From the NCBI GenBank assembly GCA_027922465.2, contig BQMF02000372.1, forward strand, positions 248,001 through 312,000: DNA of 64,000 nt. Reading direction: 5' to 3'. The translations under genes were made by a program, and so were the position numbers. The notes beneath the pieces were generated by a model. That model ran no database searches, was not told the DNA's origin, and was given only the letters and a program-made list of their open reading frames with translations. Numbering within the stretch: position 1 is the stretch's first letter; each line of letters opens with the position of its first letter. Shown in pieces: positions 22,798-33,781 of this stretch. The stretch comes from Turritopsis dohrnii. Taxonomy: Eukaryota > Cnidaria > Hydrozoa > Anthoathecata > Oceaniidae.

Positions 22798-23862
22798 TGA
22801 GTTCAGTAGATGACAATAACTGGATAGAACCTCCAATGTTATTAAAATAATAATCCTTACTCTTTTCAAGGATCTCACTGGTATCTGTATCAAATAAAGA
22901 AAAAGTTATAATGACAGCATATAAAGTAGTGACAAATTAGTGTTCATAAAAGAAAAGTAGTAGATTTTGATAAAAAAATAAAAACATGCTTGGTATAATA
23001 TAGGAGATCATTTCAATTTGGATCCTTACCCTTCTACATTACCAGTATCTAATGAAGGAAAGAATAATGTTATAATGGCAGCATACAGAAAGCACAAATA
23101 TTATAAGGATATTGTAAAAGATAAAACATATGGAAAGGAGGCATTAATGTGTATGGATCCTTACTATTAGCTGTTGAAGAAGCATTTAAACAAAAAAAAG
23201 GTTTTAAAAAGTAGGTGTCATAAACTTCACACACTTTAAAAGAAAAAAAGAGAGAAGACCAAAGTAGTTAAATAACAATCCTTACTCCTTTCTACATTTT
23301 CTATATTTTCATTATCTATTGAAGGAAAGGATGATCTTATAATGGTAGCATACACAAAAGCCTAAAACATCATAAGAGTATGAGAATGACAAGTTATTGA
23401 TAAAATGAAAGTTCTGCAGAAATCTTCATCTGAAAGAAAACAAAAGTTTACCTCCTCCTAATAATCTATCTTCTGCTCCTGAAATGAAATCAATAGGCTT
23501 TAAGTATTTGAATTCCAATAATAGAAAGTTAAAAAAAATAATGTTTTACCCTGGGACAATTCCATGGGACCTTCAAAATTGTCAGCCATTAAATAATTAT
23601 ATTTATATCACTAAATGAAGAAAAAACAAAAGTTATAAACATGGAGAGATAATAAGGAGCATGCCCTGACTTTTGGTTCATGAACTGTTCACAAAGTTGT
23701 TTTCTTCAGGAATAATTCATGGTAACGGAGTACACGGCGAGAACGTAAGTCAATTGGACTTGTACTCCACCTAAAAAACAACAAAACATACAGACTGTTC
23801 ATTAGGTACAAAGTTGCCAAACAACAACAATTTCAACAGTGGCCACACCAAATGTTTACGAT
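22798..23862. repeat. Degenerate tandem repeats beside the Kolobok-like element
   Basis: Blocks at about 22850-22945, 23020-23110, 23150-23240 and 23275-23375 share the order AATCCTTACT, a TATCT..GAAGGAAAG phrase, TTATAATGG[C/T]AGCATA, and a TTTTAAAAAGTA..CATA..CTTCA phrase. The last phrase also occurs at 17440-17480 on the left side of the transposon. No gene is seen. The repeats look like an old local minisatellite with a period near 200-250 bp. Confidence 0.45.
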
Positions 23863-24040
23863 ACACTCATAATAAGCCACAACATCAAACAGTGGCTGAC
23901 GTACAGAAAAGGCCACAACAACTATCAACAGCAGTCCATCTGTAGGTATTTAAACTACACTTATAATAAGCCACAACATCAAACAGTGGCTGACGTACAG
24001 AAGAATTCACAAAAACATCAACTGTAGCCTCTACTGTAGG
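23863..24040. repeat. Direct repeat at the 3' side of the Helitron
   Basis: The segments 23863-23908 and 23957-24003 are nearly identical (ATAATAAGCCACAACATCAA core); each is followed by CTGTAGGTATTTA. The unit is about 95 bp. It lies just beyond the helicase end and may be the Helitron 3' non-coding part. A clear CTRR end with hairpin was not identified. Confidence 0.6.
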
Positions 24041-24048
24041 TATTTATG

Positions 24049-27000
24049 CTATTTTGTTATATAACCGAATAGGCCACGACAATCAAAACATTCACAGCAA
24101 CACCTGCGGAAAGACAACATTTTGAGTATACATCTTTCCATTAATATAACCTTGCTTACCCATACTGGCAACTTTGATTTTAACATTACCAAATGCTTTT
24201 GCCCTTGAACAGGCAACATACAACTGTCCATGTGAAAAACACAGTCTCTGCAAAAACAAACCAATTTTTTTTTTTGACTTTTGTTAATAGTAAAAGAATA
24301 CGCCAACCGAATAGGAAGCTGTCTACGCTTCAATACAAATGGTGATGGTGACAATTGTACTCTAGGTATAAAAATCAGTTCCCCAACTGCTGACCCTGTC
24401 AAAACTTCAGCCTTAATAAAGTTATGCGACAATTCACGAACAATCAAGCGGGTGCCATTACAGAGACCTTTCCTGATGTTCACATTCCTCAAAAGCATAA
24501 TAATAGCCCCAACTTTAAGTTTCAAACAATGTGGAGGCATCCCGGACGGTGTAATACTATTCAGAAAATCAACCGGATAGTTTTGCTGCTCCTCTTCATC
24601 GTCACATGTTACTTCATCAGCACTGTAATAGCAAACTGCATCTCCAGGCAGTCTGTCCAACACCTCATTATTAATGATCAATGATTGATCATTTGTCGGA
24701 GTCAGAATGGCTGTGGTGGCATATTCATGAGGCTCCAGTCCGTCGTACGTAACAGATATAATCAAAGTTTCTTTAGGAACAACACAACAATCAGGAATTT
24801 CGATGGAACCTTTAGCAGGTTCGCTTTGTTTCGTTGGAAGTTCACCGTTGCCCAGTTGTAACAGCCAAGTACAGAATTCTTGCTCTTCCGGTCTAGCTCT
24901 CATATTTTCAGTTAGAGAATATTTTGCCACTGATGCCCATAACACAGAACTGGTCAAGCAAACTTCAATAACATGAGTTGGCTTTCCCTTTTTCACAACC
25001 GGCAAACCCTGACGAAAATCTCCACCCCACAAAAGAACCTTGCCACCAAAAAGTGCATCACTACCACAAATATCCTTGAGTAATCTGTCCACAGCATGGA
25101 AAACGTGAGTAGAAACCATAGTTGCTTCATCGATCAGAAACAGGTCGACACTTCGAAGGTATTCCGCATGTTTCGATGTTGGTGTTACATACATTATTTT
25201 CTAAAACAGGAAGAGGCAAACGAAATAATGAATGCATTGTACAACCACCAGACAGTAAGGTGGCTGCAATACCTGTATATGCGGCAGTAGCAACCTTCCA
25301 ACCTCTGGCTCTGCGTGCTGCAATAACATTGTATGTAAAAGTCTTACCTGTGCCTGCCGGTCCGTCCAAATAAAACAATGTTTCAATTTGTGCTAAACAA
25401 TCAAGCACATTTGAAAATGCAGACAAAATGGCATCTGCCACAACTAACTGCTGTTCGTTAAGCAAAGGCCTTACCTGTTCAGCCCTGTCGATGTAAATAT
25501 TTAAATCAACTTCTTCCTGAGCAACCTGTTGAACCAATTCAGGAACATTAAACTGTGTCAAAGTCATTCCAAATTGTCTCAGGACATTATCAATGTAACC
25601 CAAAACCCTTTGCTCAGCTTGAGCAACAGCCTATGTCCGAAGGTAGTCTTCACACGGATTCCCCTTGAATGTATTCCGCAATTCAAGAGGATTAGAGGGC
25701 TCACAGTGAGTCAAAATAGTAACAAACAGTTGTCTAAGCTGTTGGGGCATTTGAATCGTTGAAGCCTCTTCCAATGTATTGTGCCACTCTGCGTCATCTT
25801 TCAGAAGATGTCTGGCAATACATGCTTCTCGGAATGTGTCGTAAACAACTCCATTGAAAGTACGCAAATCCTCGAAAGACGTAGCACCTGCAACATGTAA
25901 CAACAAAACTCGTAGAAAAAAACGTTCTCCTTCTGATGGTCGAGCATTGTATAAGCGAGCAACTATTGGTCTTTTTTCGTTTTTTCCATTTTTTCTCCTT
26001 AACATGGAAAACATAATGATACGGAATATCTGAGTAAAGATACCGCCGTGCATCAGGATCATCTACCTTCAGATTAAACCATGCTGTCAAGTGACTATCC
26101 TTCAGCAGCTGCCTCCTTTTCACCAATTCTAAAATAAACTTGATGGCGATCAGGTAAATGAACAGCTAATCGCTTAATAGTATGCCATTTTTCATGCATA
26201 GAGAACTCAAATATTCTCGACAATGCTTCAGGCACACTGACATATCTAGCGTCCAAAAATGTTTTTATTTTGTCATGTTCCAAACGTTCATTAATCTCCA
26301 CATTAGCACTATCATGTCCCTTGTAAACATATTTAAAGAGATATTTCACGCTCCTGATCGTGGTACATGCTTCCAAATTAATGTGAGCATTATACTTCTT
26401 GGACAACCAGGGACAGTACGGAACTACCCATTGATTATCTAAGTCCGCATTTCTTACTCTCACTGTACGGCCATTGTTACATCTGCCATACAGTGGATAC
26501 CCATTTGCATTCATTTGCGTTGCTTCACAAAATCGTTTTGGAAAATCCTTGGTGCAGTTGCCATCATCTCCCATACAAACTGCATTAGGGTTAGCATTAC
26601 CACAGGGACCATGAATCATACATGACTTGATGATATTATGAAGTTCTGGTTCCTGTTCAGGATCTGGTATTTCAGCAGAAATGAAACTGTCAATGTCATC
26701 AGCATTACGTAGTTTATCCTCTCGTGCTAAATGGATAAGAATATGAGCATGTGGTAAAGAACGTTTCTGAAATTCAATAACATACAAATGAGAAATGGCT
26801 TTTCCCAAAACTCCATTTTTATTTATATCCTCCAAAAGCGCTTTTACTTTCAAATTGAAAACATGTGTAATCAAGTCAGGACGATAATGTGCAGGCTCAT
26901 TATCTAAGTTTTCTATGATCTCCTTCCATTTCGGATTGCACGTAAATGTGCAAAACAAATCCGGCTTGCCCATTTTAGTTACCATAGCCATAGCATCTTG

Positions 27001-28546
27001 ATAATTCTGTTGCATGACCCTAGGACCACCCTGAAAGGAAGAGGGAAGAATAACAGGTCTGCCTGCATGAAGGCCACGATTTTCTGCAACATTTTCAAGA
27101 TAATCAATGAACCCTTGATATTGCTCAACACGGAAATTGCCCTGGTTTTGACGAATATAATTAAGACGGTCAGATTCAACTTTGCAGTAACAATCTACAG
27201 CATATTGTTGAAGTAATCTTTTACCTTTTAATATGGGGCTAAAACCTTCTCTAAATGCAAACCTATCAGTATAATATTGCAGCATGGTCGTACGACGTTG
27301 CTGGCCTGCTGCATATTCTGCTACATGAGGAATGTCGGAACTCCAACCCAACTCGCCTCTTGGAAAAAATACAGGATACACCATTGGATCAAGATAAGGC
27401 GAATGCACAGGCAAATCCTGCAATGGTCTATCTCAAGAGTAAACAACGATGTCCCGAGCCAATGGTGGTGCACCATCTTCACCAACAAAAACAGCAGCTA
27501 CTTCATCATGATGAGGTCGATTGTATCGACGCCGGTCACCACCACTTCTTAAATGCATTCTGACCTGGAAAACAATAGCAATGATCTGTAAATATCACTT
27601 CAAAGATTTTTAATTATTACTTTTCATCATATTTTCCATTTACCTCAGATGGGCGACGATTTTGCAAGTTTGCAAGTTGAAATTCCTCTGCCCCTACCTC
27701 ACCCATGTGTTTGTAAGCAGCTGCAAATGGACTCTCCCTTAAAATAATGTCTTGCAAAGTTTGCATGACTTCGGGACAACAACCTTGATTTTCTGGTCTT
27801 GCCATTCTCTCAATGAAGGCATCCATACCATCATAGATATATAACTGACCCAAGGATGGAGGAATACCCGGTGGTGGGTGTAAATTACCTATTCGGTGAC
27901 ATACCTGGTCATTAATACGAAAAACTGGTGGACCACGACCTTGTGGCACAACCAATTTTGCACCCATCGAAGCAAAAGCAACCAAACTATTGAACTTTCG
28001 AATATGTTCTTGAAAGTTCTTTGATTGGTTAGAATCACCTACTAAAAGTTCTTTAAGATCATTAGGATAATAAATGCCATCTAAATGAACTTTACCATTG
28101 TGACAGCACTTAAAATTGGTCTCATCACCAAACATTTTGGCACCACAAAACTGACAGACCTTGTCCATGGCACCAAGATAATGTAGCTCAGGCATTTGGT
28201 CTTGTCAAGCAGCACGATGCAATGCATTCCGTTGAACAGCACGCCTAGCCCTCATACGTTGTGCATTCTCATTCCGTCTGGCTAATCTTTCACCTGGCTC
28301 TTCACCTTGACGATAATCAACTTGCCTTTGAGTATTGTTGATTCTAAGCCTCTCATTTTCTAATAATGGTTGGATGTTATTTGCCTGAAGCTGTTGGCGC
28401 CTTGCTTCAGCTACATCCTCATTAGCATGCCTACGCTGAATAACAGAGCGCATTTGCTGTTGATCAGGAGGCTGCAAAACAAACTGACCATTCCTAAAAA
28501 CTGCTTGGAAGCCAGGAATAATATTAGTGCCTCTTATATTAAACAT
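24049..28546 (-). pseudogene. Autonomous Helitron Rep-helicase, decayed
   Basis: In order from 28546: N-terminal region; TGA at 28207-28205; Cys finger CQFCGAKMF; an intron 27643-27565 (SE|VRMHL join); TGA at 27435-27433; Helitron_like_N with the HUH motif LPHAHILIHL and the two-tyrosine segment KYLFKYVYKG; a frameshift near 26030-26100; TAG at 25633-25631; Pif1-type helicase with Walker A GPAGTGKT; a frameshift near 25195; Walker B FLIDEATM; and a frameshift near 24285 before the FSHGQLYVACSRAK end. Rep would nick and rejoin single strands, and the helicase would unwind for rolling-circle transposition. At least three stops and three shifts make this copy dead, though all motifs survive, so decay is fairly recent. 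Confidence 0.92.
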
Positions 28547-29289
28547 CACAATACATAAACACAAACAATAGAAGAAAGGAATATAACCAACCCCAGTGAA
28601 GAAAAACAGCACCAACAAAACCTGGTGGAAGCGAAAACAAACCTTTCTTTCTACAAATTAATAATGTAGGGTCAACAGCAGCAAACAGAGAGCTAAACAA
28701 CCTAGGGGAAAGCGAAAATAAAAACTGAACTTGATTATAACTGATTATTACTGACACTCTGAAAACTGATTATTGATGTGATGCACGAACAACACAAACA
28801 AACAACGTGTAGGTTACAAACCTATCTATCTTTCTTTCTTTTCAAAACTATCTTTCTTTCTACTACACAGGACAGCAATGAACAGCAATAACCTAATGTG
28901 AATAATAAAAGAGACAATAGACAATAGACAATTAGTAGTCTCTTAGGTTAGCTTGGAAAAATCTTCGTGGAGTTTGCCATCTTTAAAATAATAAACACAA
29001 TTATTACCTCGTTACGTAATTCTTTTGCTTTCGATAAACTGATAAACTTTATAATGAACTGCTGAACTTGATATTAATTTGATTGATAACTATATACAGA
29101 CAATTGCGATTGTCTATTTGTATTGTTTATTTTTTCTCAAGCGTAACCGCACTGAATAAAAAACTTAATTTGTTTACTTTCTCAAACAAATTGGTTGCTT
29201 TGGTTTTTCCGATTTCGGCAACCAATAAAAACTGTGAAACAGCGATCACAGCGATTAACAAATGTTAAAAAATAGGCATTTTGAGGGTT
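28547..29289. other. Non-coding, probable Helitron 5' region
   Basis: No gene. The pieces GGAAGCGAAAACAAACCTTTC (28627 region) and GGGAAAGCGAAAATAAAAAC (28708 region) are loose repeats. Short CTTTCTTTCT tracts lie at 28830-28862. A Helitron 5'-TC end could lie here but I cannot place it. Confidence 0.35.
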
Positions 29290-29415
29290 TCTTCACTGGT
29301 CGAACTGCCGCTATATGACCACGATTAAGAAGATTTTGACCATTAAAAAAACAAAAACAAAACACTCTCTAAGTTAAATGTGTTACACACATTGTGAATT
29401 AGTATAAGTAGATTT
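29290..29415. repeat. MITE-like fragment
   Basis: It matches 1657-1782 and 8980-9055. It contains AACTGCCGCTATATGACCAC and ends TGTGAATTAGTATAAGTAGA. It is non-coding and related to the ends of R1. Confidence 0.5.
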
Positions 29416-31375
29416 TATACTAATTGTATGTTTATAACAGGGAGATTGAACATTGGTTAACTCAACTATTTTTTTTTATTTCGACCCTTGTTTACCAATG
29501 ACTCCATATGGCATCAAACCCAAATTTGCCCAAATTTATAGTGACATCAAAAAATTTTGTTTGAAGTATGTTTTTCTACATCTAAATAGCAAATATCAAA
29601 TAACGCGAAAAATGGTATTTATAAAATTTTGATACCTTGCGGTAAGTATAACCTTCTTCACTAGCAGCTTCCAATTCTGCCTTCGTAAATCTTGACGACA
29701 TTTTTTACACAATGAATACACGAGAAATCAAATGATGATAGTACAACCGATGATCCAACAGAAGGAATCAAAATTCGCACACAACTTATTGCAATGAACT
29801 AGCTATTATCAATTTATAACCCAGCATCACCCTCTCTTGGGAATAGTTGCCTTCATGCTCCGTGACGCTGTGTGTCCTTTTCACAAAGCGCCGCTATTAA
29901 TATGAATTAAAAATTTCCTCACGGGGTGGCGGTTTCTTATAAAATTACCTTATTCGGATGATAACTCTTCATTGATATTGGCTAAATTTTGTCGATTTTG
30001 AGCCTTTTGTTGCTTATAAAAAAGTGTGTATCGTATGAATTAATTTTTCCTACTTGATGGAGCCCAAGTTCGTCACACTTTTTTGCCAAAGATTACCTCT
30101 TTGAAAATACTTCATTAAAAGATTTAAAGGAAATTTTATATGCTAAAAAATCTTATTATAATAATCCGCGTAGTGCATCCCACTTTTATTTTAGAAAGTG
30201 ATATATTTACTTTTTTTCACGGTCAAAACCTTCTTACTTTTTCCCTTTTCATCGTAAAACCACGCAGAGGCGAGAACACTTTTTTTAATGTTACGTAATT
30301 TAAGTGTGACGTTTCTTTTGGGAGACCAACACAATGGGCATAATACCTGGTAGAAGCCGAGAAACACTTCTTAAAGTTACGTAATCAGTATACATGTGTA
30401 CATGATACGTCATCTAAGTGTGACGTTTCTTTCGGGAAGCCTATATATTGTGCATTTATTTTGATTGTTTTGATTGTTTTGATTGTTTTGATTGACGTGA
30501 ATGCTTTTTGACCAATCAAAATTGGTTTCCAGAATCGGGCAAACTATAGCAACCAATTCGTTCAGAACGTAAACAAGTTAATTTTTAATTTTCCAGTAAG
30601 GACGCTTGCGAAACAATATAGTATATACATAAAATTGTTTGTATTGTATTATCAAAAGCGAAAGATCAGGTAAATCGTTTGTTTAAAATTTAAAAATAGG
30701 TTACTTACTGGCTAATGTATGATGATTTTTCATTTAATTAGATCATTCTGTTTGTTTGGTTACTGCCCTGTTGGTCGAGAGATTTTGTTTTGTTTACACG
30801 TACGAAAGGTGAGATCTCTTTATTTGTTTTCATCCCAGTCACGCCCCCCATTTCTTTTCCATATTTGGAAGGCCTTCCTGGACTTGGAGCCAGGATAGGC
30901 CTTCCTATATTTCAGGAAGTCTTGTCTTGTCGGTGCTTACCTCTCCCCTTGAGGTCAGTTTTCATTGCCAAATGCTGTGGTTAGGCCAATCAATACACAG
31001 ATGTTTCTACAAACCTATCCAAAAGCGTGACTGGTACGTCGGACTCAAATTTAATTCCTTAAATGCTTCAGCCACTTGGTATCTATTCAGAGGTGTGAGG
31101 CTAACACAAAAACAGCAAGACTTCAACCATGCAATGAGTTAAGTTTGTATATCCATTGAGATATCATTAACTTTTTTATATTCTTGGACAAAAAAAACAA
31201 CTTGAAACTACAGCTAATTGCAGCGGGTAAAATGCATATTGTATCTTCAATTTTAACAAATACAAGATCAATTTATTATGGAAATGTTGCCTCCAATTAT
31301 TTTGGTTTAGATCCACCACGCTTCTTGCTGTACAATAAATAACAAAAAACATCAATATTGTAGGTGGCAATGTAT
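29416..31375. other. Non-coding region with repeat fragments
   Basis: No supported gene. 30150-30300 matches one end of R1 (AATCCGCGTAGTGCATCCCAC; AACCACGCAGAGGCGAGA). The phrase AAGTGTGACGTTTCTTT occurs at 30301 and 30417. A 9-bp tandem (GATTGTTTT, about four units) lies at 30460-30495. 30840-30940 is GC-richer with a GGAAGGCCTTCC palindrome. Open frames at 30790-31142 do not resemble known proteins. Confidence 0.4.
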
Positions 31376-31650
31376 ACATACACATTTTTCTCAATCTTAG
31401 TCTTTTTTGCCAAGTTTTTAATTAATGCCATCAATGCATTATTCTGTTGTTGTCAAAGCTGGAGGTATTGTTGCATTTGTTGAAACTGCTTACTGTGCAT
31501 AGCATGCATGTTTTCTAGTTTTTTCACTTCCAGCTCTTCTTGACTTGCTACTCTATCTTGCTCTGCTTTTTCTATACAATAATTAATAGTATCAGTACCA
31601 CTATTTCGTTTCCCTATCAGCTGATATATCAAGGCAATGCCAGCCAACAT
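31376..31650 (-). pseudogene. C-terminal remnant of a Harbinger MYB-like protein
   Basis: Minus-strand translation gives RNSGTDTINYCIEKAEQD, then a charged coiled coil, then MHSKQFQQMQQYLQL, a TGA, and in the same frame QQQNNALMALIKNLAKK. The layout (coiled coil, stop, Gln-rich amphipathic tail ending in KK) parallels the C-terminus of the MYB-like gene at 18791-19815. The N-terminal DNA-binding domain is missing. Confidence 0.5.
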
Positions 31651-31681
31651 ACAGCTTTGCCAAGTCTGTACTCACAGGAGA

Positions 31682-31800
31682 TTGTCAAGTACACAGAATC
31701 AACTAAGATCAACGTAAATGTCCGGGTCTCTGTGGTGAAACCACTACATGCAAAATTGATCATCAGAAGTCAAAACACCTCCACCCAAATGAAAGTGGAA
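31682..31800 (+). pseudogene. Possible transposase fragment (VKPLHAK motif)
   Basis: The translation contains KINVNVRVSVVKPLHAKLI. The LS/VS-x-KPLHAxW phrase is typical of the C-terminal part of pogo/Tigger-type transposases and also occurs in the remnant at 48960-50160. The fragment is short and isolated, so the assignment is weak. Confidence 0.3.
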
Positions 31801-32244
31801 AAATTACCACTACAAACGTTGTTGCCCTGTCACTGGCTGCAGGCAGACAGTCAAGCAGCTTGGTGCGAAAGTTTCACTAATTACCTGTAGATAGTAACTA
31901 CTACAAGTTGTTAAAATGGCTTCAAACAAGGCATATGTTCAATTGTATAATGTGTCTTGTTTCTTTAAATGTCCAACTCTTTACTTTCATTTACTTGCAA
32001 ATTAGCTTTCAAATAATATCAATGGCTTTTTATTTTAGGTGCACCTCAAGCACTGAAACATGAGTGGTAATAAGCTCATGAACTGAAGAAAGACAAAACC
32101 TCCTCATCATGTCATAATGTTGCAACAATCAGTAGCCATTCAAAAACCCTTCATATTCATTTCTTTAGTTCATTTCTAATCAGACCAAAAAACAGGCACA
32201 ATCCCTATTGGTTAGGTCATTAATTATACATCCGACAATACCTA

Positions 32245-33110
32245 ACTTTTTTAACCACAAACACACTTTCCAATAAATGTAACTTCTTTAGGCGTAGTGT
32301 TCCTAAACCTTTGGCTATCGCTGCATATTCGGAAAACACAGAAGAAGAAGTTTCTTCTTTGTAAGGGGATTTTAAACTTACATTTTACCCCCAAGCAAAT
32401 TTTTTAATGATTTAATGCTTTTTACATTTTTGCATTGTTTCATAAGCCAACGTTTTTTCATCGCTGTTGACAGTTCCGGTATCAATGCAAATCTGGAGAA
32501 CACGACACAGGCGATTTCTTGCATGTAAGAAGGTTATATCTTCTCCCTATACATTTGTATGACAAGTTTTTGCAATTTACGGCTCCTCAAAGCTATGCTA
32601 TCATGTGTTCTTTTCATTCTTTTGACGGTGCACTGTTTCTAATACCATGAGTATTAATGCCAATCCAGAAAATATAGAAGAAACAGTGTCTGATTTGTAA
32701 GGCATTTTAAACTTACTTTTTACCCAGATATTTTGAACAATCATTCTTAAACTTCAGAACAAATCTGTAGTTATCCTAATGACGACAACGACAACTTGTA
32801 TTTGAAAATGGAGGAAGAGTCTCGGGTCGTTGAGAGTGACATGGATTGTTAACCTCAGGAAAGGTAAGGAAAGGATTTCTTCGTAAATAGTTATTGTTTT
32901 ATATTGATTTTTATGTTGGTTTCATAAGTGAACGTTTTTTCAGCATTGTTGGCTGTTCCTGTATCCATGTAAATCCAGAAGTAAGTCCGGAAAACACAGA
33001 AGAAGTAATTGACAACTACTTGAATGTGAATATGGAAAAAGTGTCTCATGAAATCAAAACGGAATCTCAAGGAAGGTCAGCAAATTTTTTTTTGATTAAA
33101 CCAACCCCGT
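32245..33110 (+). repeat. Array of diverged exon-like units
   Basis: Four units at about 32280-32362, 32465-32526, 32640-32698 and 32945-33075 share a small coding-like block translating near NANPENTEE.V. Most have an upstream acceptor-like CATAAG..AACGTTTTTTCA..AG and a downstream GTAAG donor (32361, 32527, 32699), followed in two by GCATTTTAAACTTAC-like sequence. This looks like tandem exon duplication in a decaying gene upstream of the recombinase-like pseudogene. No continuous gene model can be supported. Confidence 0.4.
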
Positions 33111-33781
33111 TTTGATAATCCATAAAAGTTATAATACCTTAATTTTTCAGCTTTGAAATAAAGAAAACCAATTGTCTTAACAAGCCATTAATGCAACCTG
33201 TCCAGCGCGTTCTTGATTCTTTTTTCACCTTTATTATCAGTGCTGATGGTGGTAATCGCAATCGCACAACAAAAGAGCGCTTGCCATTTTAGGCACTGAC
33301 AATTTGAAGGATCTATTTGATAGGTAACAATGCTTACAAACTACATTGCCTATTTAGCAAACAATGGTTATGCTCCTGATTCCATTAAGAGTTACCTTTT
33401 TTCACTAATGGACTTCTGTGACTTTTCGTTCACAGATAAAATCAACATTTCTGTTGATGTTAATGAAATATTACAATTCAAGTTGCCATTTCAAAAATGG
33501 AAATCGTGGCACAACAAGCTTTCCAGAGAAAGATTTTGGTAGAGGCAGGAGGAAGGCTTCCAAATGCTAGTCACCCCTGACCAAGTGAACTTGTATATGC
33601 AGTCGCAAAATGTGCTACAAATCTGACGTTTCGGCTAACATGCTCTTAAAGGAGTTTGAGTCTGCGAATAAATGCCAGGAGCAATATGTGATACGAGTAC
33701 AGCACCACAAAATGTTTTGCTATAAAGCAAGTTCATGCTTTAATATCGCTACCAGAAAAGCATTACCAATGGTTCAATTTA

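Noticed and set aside
30460..30495. 9-bp GATTGTTTT tandem as a telomere-like or functional repeat
   Set aside because: Only about four units; an ordinary microsatellite.
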